DNA from: Paenibacillus qinlingensis
GTDB lineage: Bacteria; Bacillota; Bacilli; Paenibacillales; NBRC-103111
Direction of reading: 5' to 3'
Length of the DNA stretch: 64,000 nucleotides
Assembly: GCF_013204845.1 (NCBI RefSeq)
Contig: NZ_JABMKY010000002.1
Coordinates: 1-64,000 of the forward strand
Shown: piece after piece, positions 25,937 to 34,472 of the stretch
How the letters are laid out: every line of letters starts with the position of its first letter
Numbering within the stretch: the first letter of the stretch is position 1
Translations under genes and position numbers: made by a program
The notes under the pieces: model-generated
Databases searched by the model: none
Seen by the model: only the letters and a program-made list of their open reading frames with translations
What the model was told of the DNA's origin: nothing

Positions 25937-26692
25937 CTAAACCTCGCCCCAAAATACCTGAGTCTCATATTCAATAAACACACTACCGTTCTGTTTATTT
26001 TGTTCAAACAGATTACGTAGTTCCTTCATCATGATTTCGTAACTCGGATCCCCGAGTACTGGACTGTAGGAAGACGAAAGTAGTCGGCCGCTCAGTCCTT
26101 CAAAATCAAACTTTTGTCCGTTTGTAAACCTTGCTTCTTGCATTTCCCCTAACTTGAAAAAGGAGACTAGGGTCTCGTTAGAAATGTTTTTATGATTAAC
26201 TTTTTTGTAATCGGTGCCGAAAGTATGAAGTAGTCGATCATACTCTTCCCGAAACGGGGTGCCATGAGTAAGTCGAGAATTCCAAATCAAAACTACCTTC
26301 CCACCTGACTTCAGAATTCGTTTGAACTCAGATTGCGTTGCATTGCGATCAAACCAGTGAAAAGCTTGGGCACAAACGATAAAATCTACAGATTTGTTTG
26401 GCAGTCCTGTCATCTCAGCAGATCCCGACACAACGCGAAAATTCTGTTCCCCTCCAAGCTTCTTGACTGCAGCTTCTCGCATCTCCTGATTCGGTTCGAC
26501 AGCAGTCACATTACTACCCCGCTCTAGGAGTAACTCTGAAAAAATGCCTGTACCTGCACCGATGTCCGCTACTTCACAATTCAGGTTCAATCCTATGATA
26601 TCGTACAAGTAATCTATGGCTTCTTTCGGGTAGCTCGGGCGGTACTTCACATACGAATCGACCCGATTCGAAAAACGTTCTTTGCTATTCAT
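25937..26692 (-). CDS. Class I SAM-dependent methyltransferase
   Basis: 251 residues from the ATG at 26692 (MNSKERFSNRVDSYVKYRPSYP), chosen over the upstream TTG at 26773 because GGAGGGAG precedes it and family members start this way. SAM-binding motif I is VADIGAGTGIFSELLLERG, motif II VTAVEPN, and motif IV VDFIVCAQAFHWFD. The HWFD form and the N-terminal RPSYP are typical of the Methyltransf_11 group related to small-molecule C/O-methyltransferases. Substrate not predictable. No operon partner. Confidence 0.88.
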   Translation of the reverse strand: MNSKERFSNRVDSYVKYRPSYPKEAIDYLYDIIGLNLNCEVADIGAGTGIFSELLLERGSNVTAVEPNQEMREAAVKKLGGEQNFRVVSGSAEMTGLPNKSVDFIVCAQAFHWFDRNATQSEFKRILKSGGKVVLIWNSRLTHGTPFREEYDRLLHTFGTDYKKVNHKNISNETLVSFFKLGEMQEARFTNGQKFDFEGLSGRLLSSSYSPVLGDPSYEIMMKELRNLFEQNKQNGSVFIEYETQVFWGEV

Positions 26693-26763
26693 TAAGAACC
26701 ACTCCCTCCAAGAATATAGTCTAATCCTAACTAATAACGTTACAACACTCGTTATCTTTCTGG

Positions 26764-26918
26764 TTAAAGCCATTCAAGGAACTCAAGTCGATTACCAAAA
26801 GGATCGTTCATATAAAATCTTCGTACACCCTCGTCTGCTCGTACATCGTCATCCATCACTTTAACACGCTTCTGAAGCAAGAATTCCCGCAATGAATCGA
26901 TATTTTGAAAAAAGACAT
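26764..26918 (-). pseudogene. Truncated glyoxalase (VOC) gene
   Basis: The minus strand ending at TAA 26764-26766 encodes FFQNIDSLREFLLQKRV and then RRFYMNDPFGNRLEFLEWL, an unmistakable C-terminal half of a vicinal-oxygen-chelate protein. The N-terminal half is missing. Just upstream, an RBS (GAGGTGG) and ATG at 26918 remain but are in a different frame from the VOC sequence. The gene seems to have lost its front half by internal deletion with a frame change. Confidence 0.75.
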
Positions 26919-26948
26919 ACTATTACCACCTCAATTAGTTTCATCATG

Positions 26949-26963
26949 TGAAACTGTGTTTCA
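26949..26963. promoter_or_regulatory. Inverted repeat, possible operator of the lost VOC gene
   Basis: TGAAAC-TGT-GTTTCA is a perfect inverted repeat, with another GTTTCA half-site overlapping to the left (GTTTCATCATGTGAAAC from 26938). It lies directly upstream of the RBS and ATG of the decayed glyoxalase gene and looks like the binding site of a TetR- or MarR-type repressor not found in this window. Confidence 0.4.
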
Positions 26964-27031
26964 TTTTATGATTTAATTTTACATTAAAATCCATCTAAAT
27001 TCAACAGTTTTTCAAATGCTACCGTTAGTTG

Positions 27032-27067
27032 AGAAGGCTGCCGAACAATGATCGTCGGCAGCCTTCT
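27032..27067. repeat. Intergenic hairpin of the dispersed family
   Basis: Arms AGAAGGCTGCCGA and TCGGCAGCCTTCT (13 bp, perfect) after CCGTTAGTTG and before a TTCGTTAGG segment. The outer CGTTAG elements recur beside other hairpins (2560, 33614). May double as a terminator. Confidence 0.6.
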
Positions 27068-27377
27068 TATGTTTTGTCATTGCACTCTCGTTCTTTCGTT
27101 AGGTTAATTAACTATGAGTAATAACCGCCCTTAGAAACGTACTCGTGATGTTCAAGATAATACTAATATATCTTTCCGAATACTCTGTTCGCCATCGATT
27201 GTGAGTGGTTGTCGCTCTTCCAAATCTATACTCTGCAACGGTACCTCTTATTATCACTAATTCAAATTCCAAACAAATTGCCATTTCGTAAGTCTCGCTT
27301 CTCTTTATTAACAATAAGTTTGTTCGTTATTTCAGCTTTATCAATGGTCACCATTATTTTGTCAAACAGATTTATCT

Positions 27378-28607
27378 TCATTTCCGTGCTAGCTCGAAAC
27401 TATTCCGGCTACCTACAAAACGGTTTCTTGCTGCTCCTATACCGACTAAAAAGAGCAAGACCGCAGCACCAAGCAGAATGAAAAGTGGCAGGTTCCAACT
27501 ATTTGTCACATCATGCAGATATCCTATAAGAGCAGGACCGGCTGCGGCAAAAAGATATCCGATCGATTGCGCCATGCCAGACAGTTCCGCCGCTTGATGT
27601 GCACTTTCAGTACGTAACCCGAAAAACATCATGGACAAACTAAAGGCGAAGCCTCCACCAATTCCGAGCATGATGATCCACATCAGAATCATATTGGAGC
27701 TTCCGAAAAGAAGTCCAATCGTTCCTGTCAAAAGCAAAATAGTTGTAATGACCACTAACATCCGTTGGCTAGACATGCGCCCAGCAATAACGGGGACAAT
27801 AAAGGCAAACGGAAGCATTACTAACTGCATAATCGAAAGGTACCATCCTGATAGGTTTGGATCAATTCCTTGCTCCTTTAAAATTTCAGGCAGCCATGCG
27901 ATCAACACATAGAAAACCATGGACTGTATGCCCATAAACAAGGTTACTTGCCAGGCAATGGGAGATCGCCAAACATTCACTTCGTTGCTAGCCATATGTT
28001 GACCTGTCGTGGTAGTTTGCTTCGTTTGATTTCTTAATTGAGGTAACCAACAGAGGATTGATACACAGCTTAGAATCCCCCATATTCCCAATGCTCCCTG
28101 CCATTTTAGACCTGCGTTCACGGCTAGAGGCACGCTGATTCCCGATGCAATTGCTCCATATAAATTCATTGAAATGGCGTAAACACCTGTCATGGAGCCA
28201 ATTTTATTTGGGAAATCCCGTTTGATTATACTTGGCAATAATACATTACATACGGCAATTGCGAATCCAAGAATTGCTGTCCCAATAAACAGATTAGCTG
28301 CACCAGATAAAGAGCGTATTACAATACCTGCAGTCAGAAAGAGTAAGGCGATCATTATGATACGTTCAACCCCATACCTTTGTCCTAATTTGGGTACTAG
28401 AGGCGATAATAAAGCAAAGGCAAGCAAGGGTACCGTTGTGATCAGGCCTGCTAATGTATTTGAAATATGAACGTCATCCCTTATTAGACTCACTAAAGGA
28501 CCGACTGATGTTAAGGGAGTACGTAAATTAGCTGCAATAACAATTATGCCAAGTATGATCAGCCCTATAGAGGATGATTCGGCTATATTATTTTGTTTGT
28601 TCGGCAT
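27378..28607 (-). CDS. MFS transporter, CynX/NimT family
   Basis: 409 residues from ATG at 28607 (GGAG nine bases before; the track start two codons upstream is a TTG inside the RBS spacer). Twelve hydrophobic segments. The first helix IIVIAANLRTPLTSVGPL is the signature of the CynX/NimT (cyanate / 2-nitroimidazole) MFS subgroup, and a central cytosolic loop lies near 200-215. The likely role is proton-driven export of a small organic compound; the substrate is unknown. AGTATATTAT repeats in its promoter match those in front of the adjacent XRE-cupin regulator gene. Confidence 0.88.
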   Translation of the reverse strand: MPNKQNNIAESSSIGLIILGIIVIAANLRTPLTSVGPLVSLIRDDVHISNTLAGLITTVPLLAFALLSPLVPKLGQRYGVERIIMIALLFLTAGIVIRSLSGAANLFIGTAILGFAIAVCNVLLPSIIKRDFPNKIGSMTGVYAISMNLYGAIASGISVPLAVNAGLKWQGALGIWGILSCVSILCWLPQLRNQTKQTTTTGQHMASNEVNVWRSPIAWQVTLFMGIQSMVFYVLIAWLPEILKEQGIDPNLSGWYLSIMQLVMLPFAFIVPVIAGRMSSQRMLVVITTILLLTGTIGLLFGSSNMILMWIIMLGIGGGFAFSLSMMFFGLRTESAHQAAELSGMAQSIGYLFAAAGPALIGYLHDVTNSWNLPLFILLGAAVLLFLVGIGAARNRFVGSRNSFELARK

Positions 28608-28690
28608 TCTCAATTTCTCCTTCCTGAATTCTTACGTATTATTTGCTTCCTGTTGATTGAAAAAAATGATACATCCGCGCGAATATACAA

Positions 28691-28739
28691 AGTATATTAT
28701 AGTATATTATTTTTATCAATAAGTATTTTATAATATACT
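28691..28739. promoter_or_regulatory. Triple operator repeat upstream of MFS gene
   Basis: AGTATATTAT occurs twice in perfect tandem (28691-28710) and once inverted (28730-28739). The same 10-mer is present once at 29417-29426 upstream of the XRE-cupin gene. Four exact copies in two promoter regions suggest the binding site of that regulator. Confidence 0.6.
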
Positions 28740-28764
28740 TTCGATTATCTGCAAACAAAAATAA

Positions 28765-28797
28765 AACTCTGAAATTCCCGTCATGGAATTCAGAGTT
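28765..28797 (-). terminator. Hairpin terminator after XRE-cupin gene
   Basis: Stem AACTCTGAAATTCC / GGAATTCAGAGTT with a short loop, followed on the minus strand by a T-rich tract (TTTTATTTTTG). Placed just after the XRE-cupin stop. Confidence 0.75.
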
Positions 28798-28823
28798 GTA
28801 TATAATAAGTGGAGTTTTCGATT

Positions 28824-29384
28824 TTAGAAATCGTACTTTAAGGATATATGGAGCACTGTTTCGTTATCCGTATGATTGGTATAAGAATGAGGACAATCTG
28901 CACGAAAACTGATCGTATCATATTGATTCAATGTGTAAATCTCCCCATTGACTTGAATTTCAATGGAACCAGTCATGACTGTCGCAATTTCAGTTGTTTT
29001 GACATGATGTCCTTCAGGCTGATACGAGCTATTAGGTTGTAAGTAAGCCCGACACATTTCAATATCGTTACTTTTAAAGATTGGTTCAATGATCCAATTT
29101 TTTTGATCATTTGAAAACCGCAGTCCTTCACCTGCTCGATACATACTAGCAGAATCTTCTGATTTGAACAAAGCCAATAGCGGTAAAGATATACCTTTTG
29201 ATATTTTCCATATTATCCCCAAAGTTGGATTTGTCTCGCCACGTTCGATATTCCCCAGAGTAAGTTTGCTTACGCCCGTTAGCTCCGATAAGTCGTCTAA
29301 GTTCATGTTTTTTTCTTTTCTGTACTTTTTCAAGGCAACACCGATTTGTAATACAATTTCTTTTGATTCATTGATTTCATCCAT
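28824..29384 (-). CDS. XRE-family regulator with C-terminal cupin domain
   Basis: 186 residues. Start at ATG 29384, six bases after GAGGTG; a GTG nine bases upstream overlaps the RBS. Residues 13-66 are an HTH_3 domain (LKKYRKEKNMNLDDLSELTG, VSKLTLGNIERGETNPTLGI), and 105-184 a cupin_2 beta-barrel (EGHHVKTTEIATVMTGSIEI, FRADCPHSYTNHTD). This architecture (PuuR/SutR-like) senses small metabolites in the cupin pocket. It lies next to the CynX-like exporter in the same orientation with its own promoter, both carrying AGTATATTAT boxes, so it likely controls that exporter and itself. Confidence 0.9.
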   Translation of the reverse strand: MDEINESKEIVLQIGVALKKYRKEKNMNLDDLSELTGVSKLTLGNIERGETNPTLGIIWKISKGISLPLLALFKSEDSASMYRAGEGLRFSNDQKNWIIEPIFKSNDIEMCRAYLQPNSSYQPEGHHVKTTEIATVMTGSIEIQVNGEIYTLNQYDTISFRADCPHSYTNHTDNETVLHISLKYDF

Positions 29385-29416
29385 TAGATTCACCTCTTCA
29401 AAAAACAGTTATAGCT

Positions 29417-29426
29417 AGTATATTAT
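29417..29426. promoter_or_regulatory. Operator-like box upstream of XRE-cupin gene
   Basis: AGTATATTAT, identical to the three copies upstream of the MFS transporter gene, about 33 bases before the start codon and embedded in CTAG...CTAG. Confidence 0.5.
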
Positions 29427-29562
29427 TTATCTAGATTCTTTTCCATACGAGTAGTATTTGATGGTGAACTACACTCCTATAAAAAAATAATCTGCCCAAT
29501 AGCTTAATGAGTCTACCACTCGTTTTCGCGGCGGCGAAGAGCCGTTCGGGCAGGATTACAGT

Positions 29563-30738
29563 TTACTTGCTTCTATTTATAGTCGAATTCTTTCCATTAC
29601 CAGTATGCTTTATATTTAAGTCGATATGGATATCTCGGATCTCATTTTCATTTAACAACGTCCCCTCCACCTGGGAAGTGGCTTTCCACTCTTGATAATG
29701 GTAACGGAATAAATCGTATTCAAGATTATAGATATCCGTCTTCCTTTTCAGACCTTCCATAAATGTTTTTCGGATTTCTTTTACGATATCCTCTGTCGAC
29801 TTCTGAGTTAATTGTTGCAACCCCAGCAAGTTATTATTGGTTCGGCTGACTACATATCCTGACGCTTTCATATCAATATTATATTGTGGCTGATCATCTA
29901 TCTTGACCATCTTTAGCTTAGTTTTGGGATTTTCGATAACGATTTGAACTGATGGCTCCGTCTTACTCGGAACTGAAACACCCGCTCGTACAGAACCAGC
30001 CTGTATCCATCGAAGTCCGGTCAATTCTTCTAATGGAATATAGCTTTTGTAAAATTCATTTTTTAGGAATATCGCCCCATCGATCATCAGTTTAGGTTCT
30101 TTATTCTTTTTTTCCACCCAGTTCTTCTTGTTTACAGCTAGGGTCGGAATGCATGAGGTAAAGCCATTCTCATTCATCTGACTGATTAATCTATGAAGTT
30201 TGATAGGCTTAATATAGGAAGTTTGCGAGTAATTCCCAGTCGGTTCATGAAGAATGGTACTAAGTGGAGATTGTCCAAAAAAACCGCCTGTGCTTAGAAT
30301 ATCCTTTACTGATTCTCGCGTCCCATACACCCAAGGGGTCAGTCGAAACTCATAATATCGGACAAAACTATCGTAGATACTTCGAATGCCTTGCTTAAAT
30401 GCCGCTTCGCTAATCAAAATAGCAGTCACATGACCCCAAAAAATTATTTCCTGCGACGTTCGATAAAGATCAAAAAGAGATTCTTCAAAGGAATCCCCAA
30501 CTCCCTCACCCACCCAAATTTTTGCAGACGACCTCTGCGTATCGGTTGTTTTGGCAACGGTCTGAAAATCATTGAATTGGATATAGCCATGATATTTCCC
30601 ATCCTTGTAATCCACACCTATGGTAGATGCATAATTTATCTTATCAATATCCTTGACATCAGTGGCGCAGCCCGTTTCCACCAATAATCCAAGCACCACA
30701 ACTAGTATACATAGCCGTTTATGCTTCAACGCTTTCAC
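29563..30738 (-). CDS. Spore germination protein, GerAC/GerC family lipoprotein
   Basis: 391 residues. N-terminal signal peptide with lipobox VETGC (Cys24), then the Ger(x)C signature region (KDIDKINYASTIGVDY), ending in the conserved C-terminal helical domain (LTQKSTEDIVKEIRKTFMEGLKRK, YRYHYQEW). The C subunit of a nutrient germinant receptor is anchored on the inner spore membrane. It overlaps the preceding A-subunit gene by four bases (ATGA). Third and last gene of this ger operon. Expression would be in the forespore (sigma-G), not tested here. Confidence 0.93.
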   Translation of the reverse strand: MKALKHKRLCILVVVLGLLVETGCATDVKDIDKINYASTIGVDYKDGKYHGYIQFNDFQTVAKTTDTQRSSAKIWVGEGVGDSFEESLFDLYRTSQEIIFWGHVTAILISEAAFKQGIRSIYDSFVRYYEFRLTPWVYGTRESVKDILSTGGFFGQSPLSTILHEPTGNYSQTSYIKPIKLHRLISQMNENGFTSCIPTLAVNKKNWVEKKNKEPKLMIDGAIFLKNEFYKSYIPLEELTGLRWIQAGSVRAGVSVPSKTEPSVQIVIENPKTKLKMVKIDDQPQYNIDMKASGYVVSRTNNNLLGLQQLTQKSTEDIVKEIRKTFMEGLKRKTDIYNLEYDLFRYHYQEWKATSQVEGTLLNENEIRDIHIDLNIKHTGNGKNSTINRSK

Positions 30739-32213
30739 CTTTTCCGTTTATTTAGCATATCTGAAGAAACTCGTGATCTCCTGAACGGATCAAGGATGAA
30801 CGCAGTTAGCCAGTCCTTCATTCGTAATGATGATATCGGTTCGAGATAAGACAATCCAAATGACTCAAGTCGGCAGAGATAGATCAATAGCAAGAACATG
30901 CTCAGAATAAAGCCGTAAATGCCAAGATAGGAAGAAATTATAAAAATAAACACCCTGACCACACTTACAGTGCCGGCCAAAGATTGATTCACCAGACTAA
31001 ACGACGCTACTGTGGAAAGTGCTATGACTACAAGCAATGTCGGAGATGCAAGGCCAGCCCTAATGAGGGAATCTCCTATAATTAGCCCTCCTACAATTCC
31101 GATCGTTTGTCCAACGGCCTTAGGCAGTCGAACACCTGCTTCCCGAAGCAATTCAAACTGAAATATCAGAAGTAACGCTTCAAGAAACGAAGGTAGTGGA
31201 ACCCCTTCACGGGAAAGGACTACCGTCGATAGGAGCATAAATGGCATCTGGTCTAGATTTACGCTCGCTATTGAGATCCAAAAGCCTGGCAAAAAAATAC
31301 TAAGCAACAGCCCCAATAACCTGAGTATCCGTTGAAACATCACATAATGATAAGGAAAATGAACATCTTCAGGTGTCTTTAACAATTCAAGGAAGTTAGC
31401 CGGTCCGATGAGTACCATAGGTGACCCATCAACCACTATTGCGAATCTTCCTCTCAGCAGCGTTTCAACAACGAAATCTGGCCGACCGATATAATCAATC
31501 AAGGGAAACAATGAAAAGGTTCGGTCGGATAACCATTGTTCCAACTGTCCGCTGCTAACAATGCTTTCTGTTTGAAAGGTTTCCAATCGTTTACGCACTT
31601 CTGCAATCACCGCAGGGTTCGCTTTATGACTCAGATATAGCAGAGATACTTGAGTTTTGCTTAAACTTCCAACGACGAACTTTTCACAAAATAACAATGC
31701 TGTTTGCATTCGTTTCCGTATCAGAGATATATTCGTAAATAGGTCTTCCGTGAAAGCATCTTTAGCACCCTTGATTGAGATTTCCGTATTGGATTCCTGT
31801 ATGGCACGTTGGGGTACTTTAGAAATATCTACCACCCAAAAGTAAGTATCACTTTCCCGATAAAGGACTAAACAGCCACGAAACATATTTACAACCATAT
31901 CTCTGAATGACCAATTCAAATCAAATAGAGGCATTTCTTCCGAATACTTCGGAACATCCTCTAAATGAATCGATAACTGGTTTATATACTGACATGCCCT
32001 AGTGAAATACGCATTCAATTCGGTCTTATCAATCATGCCTTCGCAGAAGAAAGCAGTCAATTGATTGGATACTTCTAATTGCGGAATTGCTGGAAAAATG
32101 ATGTCCGAATACGGCATGAATGCTTCTTGCAATTGTCCTGTCAACAAACTTCCATTTTTTAAGCAGGCATCCTGCTCTGCGAATAGCATTAATTCTTCAG
32201 GTGATGGATTCAT
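30735..32213 (-). CDS. Spore germination protein, GerAA/GerA family
   Basis: 492 residues. Soluble N-terminal region (1-240) followed by the conserved stretch GRFAIVVDGSPMVLIGPANFLELLKTPEDVHF and about five membrane helices with LPSFLEALLLIFQFELLREAGVRLP and GGLIIGDSLIRAGLASP, all characteristic of GerA-family receptor A subunits. Forms the germinant receptor with the neighbouring B and C proteins in the spore inner membrane. It overlaps the B-subunit gene by 17 bp and the C-subunit gene by four. Length is standard for the family. Confidence 0.94.
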   Translation of the reverse strand: MNPSPEELMLFAEQDACLKNGSLLTGQLQEAFMPYSDIIFPAIPQLEVSNQLTAFFCEGMIDKTELNAYFTRACQYINQLSIHLEDVPKYSEEMPLFDLNWSFRDMVVNMFRGCLVLYRESDTYFWVVDISKVPQRAIQESNTEISIKGAKDAFTEDLFTNISLIRKRMQTALLFCEKFVVGSLSKTQVSLLYLSHKANPAVIAEVRKRLETFQTESIVSSGQLEQWLSDRTFSLFPLIDYIGRPDFVVETLLRGRFAIVVDGSPMVLIGPANFLELLKTPEDVHFPYHYVMFQRILRLLGLLLSIFLPGFWISIASVNLDQMPFMLLSTVVLSREGVPLPSFLEALLLIFQFELLREAGVRLPKAVGQTIGIVGGLIIGDSLIRAGLASPTLLVVIALSTVASFSLVNQSLAGTVSVVRVFIFIISSYLGIYGFILSMFLLLIYLCRLESFGLSYLEPISSLRMKDWLTAFILDPFRRSRVSSDMLNKRKR

Positions 32214-33291
32214 TGCCCTTCCCCTTTCGTTGCGGAATATAAGTTAGCGTAAAAAGAACCGCTGTGATAGCAACTCCGAACCAGAGCGAATAGGTGTAAA
32301 AATAATTATGGATGATCTCTTGCATCCTGATGTCGCTGACCTTGAATAGCGAAGGAAGCGACAAGATGGCAGCACTGAGCAGCATAACGACTTGTCGATA
32401 TTTGGGAGATCGGACACCCGCCAGTTCAGATATGAGATGGATTATCAGAGCAGTTCTCACAATACTGCCTGCCATCAACTGAAATGCGGCTAAAAAATCC
32501 ACATGAGAGATTTGTCTGCCAATCATCACCAGCCTCCATTGTTCAAAAGCAGGAAAGCGCAAGTTTGCAGCTTGGTAAGGACCAAAAGCGGCTAAGGATC
32601 CTAACGTAGGTCCCATAATAAGCCCTATTAGTAGCGTCAAAACTAAGAAAATGACGCCATAATTCAGCGGTTTACTCAGTTTATGCTGGATTAAAAGCAA
32701 AACCATCAAATCAATGCTTCCACCAAAAACGACTACACCTCCAGACAGTTGAGATCCTAAACCTTCCTTAAGGAGGGGGTGCAGCATGCCATAATCTTTA
32801 CTGCTCTTGGTCATCAGAGATACTCCGATTCCTAACATCCATACAATTGGCAGCAACATGGTTGACATATAAACTATCGTTTTGAGGCCCGATTTCGCGG
32901 CCATGTAAGCCAAATAAATAAAACTTAAAATGACAACGAAATCTGGCGTTCTCGGAAGAAAGTATATGCTGACGTTCTTTGTTGTATCAAATACGATCAT
33001 GATCCCGGCAGCTATTAAATAAGAAGCAATACAGCCACTTACGATTGACAGTCCCAACATACCTACCCGGCCTTTAAGCCAAAGATAGAACGATAACTTA
33101 CCTATTGATTTCAAAATAAGATACAGGATCAAGCTCCAGCCAATCAAAGCTAGGTAAGCGAGCAAAATACTAAACCATGCATCTCGTTTCGCCGCTTGGA
33201 GAAGATGAGGAATAATCAGCACATGATTCGATATGCCAAGCGATAAGAGCAACAAAAATACGATTTGCAGTCTAGAGAAGGAAACCTCCAC
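32197..33291 (-). CDS. Spore germination protein, GerAB/GerB family
   Basis: 364 residues with about ten membrane segments, the APC-type fold of germinant receptor B subunits, the likely germinant-binding part. Conserved features include an N-terminal SRLQIVFLLLLSLGISNHVLII helix and the region ISHVDFLAAFQLMAGSIVRTALIIHLI. It is the first gene of the operon, so the order is B-A-C instead of the common A-B-C. Starts at ATG 33291 after CGGGAGGGATAGC. No regulatory site is identified, although sigma-G control would be expected. Confidence 0.93.
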   Translation of the reverse strand: MEVSFSRLQIVFLLLLSLGISNHVLIIPHLLQAAKRDAWFSILLAYLALIGWSLILYLILKSIGKLSFYLWLKGRVGMLGLSIVSGCIASYLIAAGIMIVFDTTKNVSIYFLPRTPDFVVILSFIYLAYMAAKSGLKTIVYMSTMLLPIVWMLGIGVSLMTKSSKDYGMLHPLLKEGLGSQLSGGVVVFGGSIDLMVLLLIQHKLSKPLNYGVIFLVLTLLIGLIMGPTLGSLAAFGPYQAANLRFPAFEQWRLVMIGRQISHVDFLAAFQLMAGSIVRTALIIHLISELAGVRSPKYRQVVMLLSAAILSLPSLFKVSDIRMQEIIHNYFYTYSLWFGVAITAVLFTLTYIPQRKGKGNESIT

Positions 33292-33623
33292 CGCTATCCC
33301 TCCCGGATATAAAAAAAGATTTAGTATTTGGTATATTTTCCTTATTTCGCTAAATTATTCATCCTACAATCAGGAGTAATATTAGAGAAGTTCCTCTGTC
33401 GGATTTCCTCATAATAGGAGAATGCTATCCGTTAGTTTAGTTACGAGTCAGTCTACTGCTTATCGACTATAGCCTAATGAATAGAACTTGCTGATAACTA
33501 AAAAAGCCCGCGGATTACGCGGACTTCGTAATGTGTTGCCCATTCGTTGAGAAAAGGCAACCGATCCAATAAGGTCGGCCTTTTAAACTAACCAGCGTCC
33601 CTTTACGATTGGCCGTTAGTTTA
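33292..33623. other. Gene-free stretch with hairpin repeats
   Basis: No gene seen. It holds a GC-rich hairpin (AGCCCGCG / CGCGGACTT, about 33505-33527) and a larger imperfect hairpin AAAAGGCaaCCGATC / GGTCGGcCTTTT (about 33555-33591) preceded by CATTCGTTGAG and followed by GGCCGTTAG, another member of the dispersed hairpin family. They could terminate the VOC gene that ends at 33624. Confidence 0.5.
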
Positions 33624-33977
33624 TCAATGCTCATGAGTGAGAATGTTGATAAGTTTACCGAACGGGTCGCGGACATAGAATCGTCGAACGCCCCAAGGTT
33701 CGTTAACAGGCCCATATTCTATCGTAAAACCATGTCTCTTCATGCTCTCTAATGTCGCATCGAGATCATCGACTTCAATTGATAGATCAGGTGTAGGCGT
33801 TTCTGAGTCACCCTTTGAGACGAAACTTATTTGAATGCTCATCTCCTCGTTTAAACCATAAGTTCTTATCCAACCATGATCCATCATTAATTCAAGGCCG
33901 AGCACATCCTGATAGAAGCAGTTTGCTGCTGTGATATCCATCGTATTTATATTGGCGACGATTCGTTTGACCTTCAT
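33624..33977 (-). CDS. VOC/glyoxalase-bleomycin-resistance fold protein
   Basis: 117 residues with the paired beta-alpha-beta-beta-beta modules of the VOC superfamily: VANINTMDITAANCFYQDVLGLEL in the first module; LSIEVDDLDATLESMKRHGF and RRFYVRDPFGKLINILTHEH in the second. His/Glu metal ligands are not all at the standard places, so it may be a binding or resistance protein instead of an enzyme. ATG at 33977 after GGGAGGTTTGAA. Single gene; no link to neighbours. Confidence 0.85.
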   Translation of the reverse strand: MKVKRIVANINTMDITAANCFYQDVLGLELMMDHGWIRTYGLNEEMSIQISFVSKGDSETPTPDLSIEVDDLDATLESMKRHGFTIEYGPVNEPWGVRRFYVRDPFGKLINILTHEH

Positions 33978-34236
33978 TTCAAACCTCCCAAGTTCTTTAT
34001 TTTCCTTCAGTCAGTTCGTTTAACTAGGATTATCGTGGTTACATCTACCTCCACAATCCAACCACCTGTTATCCAGACTAAAACGAATGTCGTGACTCCT
34101 AAGGGAATGTACGATGGATATGATACTGTACATTTACTAAAGTAAATAGCTCAGGAACTACAAGTGACTCTTATTCCAATTAATTATTGAATATAATCTG
34201 TCCCCATGTTAATTTCAAATAAGGGAGTTGGTTAAG

Positions 34237-34335
34237 ATGAAATTTGAGCTAACCACAGCAATTTATCAGATCGTAATAATAGTCATTATCGTATTATTAG
34301 GGTACTTGGTATTTAGATACAAAAAAAAGAAGTAA
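34237..34335 (+). CDS. Tiny single-pass membrane protein, 32 residues
   Basis: ATG at 34237, nine bases after AAGGGAG, encodes 32 residues: a short polar start (MKFELTTAIYQ), one strongly hydrophobic helix (IVIIVIIVLLGYLVF) and a basic tail (RYKKKK). TATAAT at 34192-34197 may be its -10 box. This is a textbook small membrane protein layout, too short for usual gene calling. Family and function unknown. Confidence 0.55.
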   Translation: MKFELTTAIYQIVIIVIIVLLGYLVFRYKKKK

Positions 34336-34472
34336 TTCTTTTTAAAATTAATACTTGAATATTTATTATAAAATCAACACGAGTTCCTCCAATTATGGTA
34401 TTTTAGAAATTTGCAATACGTCCATACCTCTATGAGGATAGATCTATTCCTATGTAGCTTTAGAAAATACTA

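Noticed and set aside
27108-27314. 68-codon minus-strand frame between hairpin and MFS gene
   Set aside because: No RBS, unconvincing composition, and overlap with other equally open frames; nothing supports translation.
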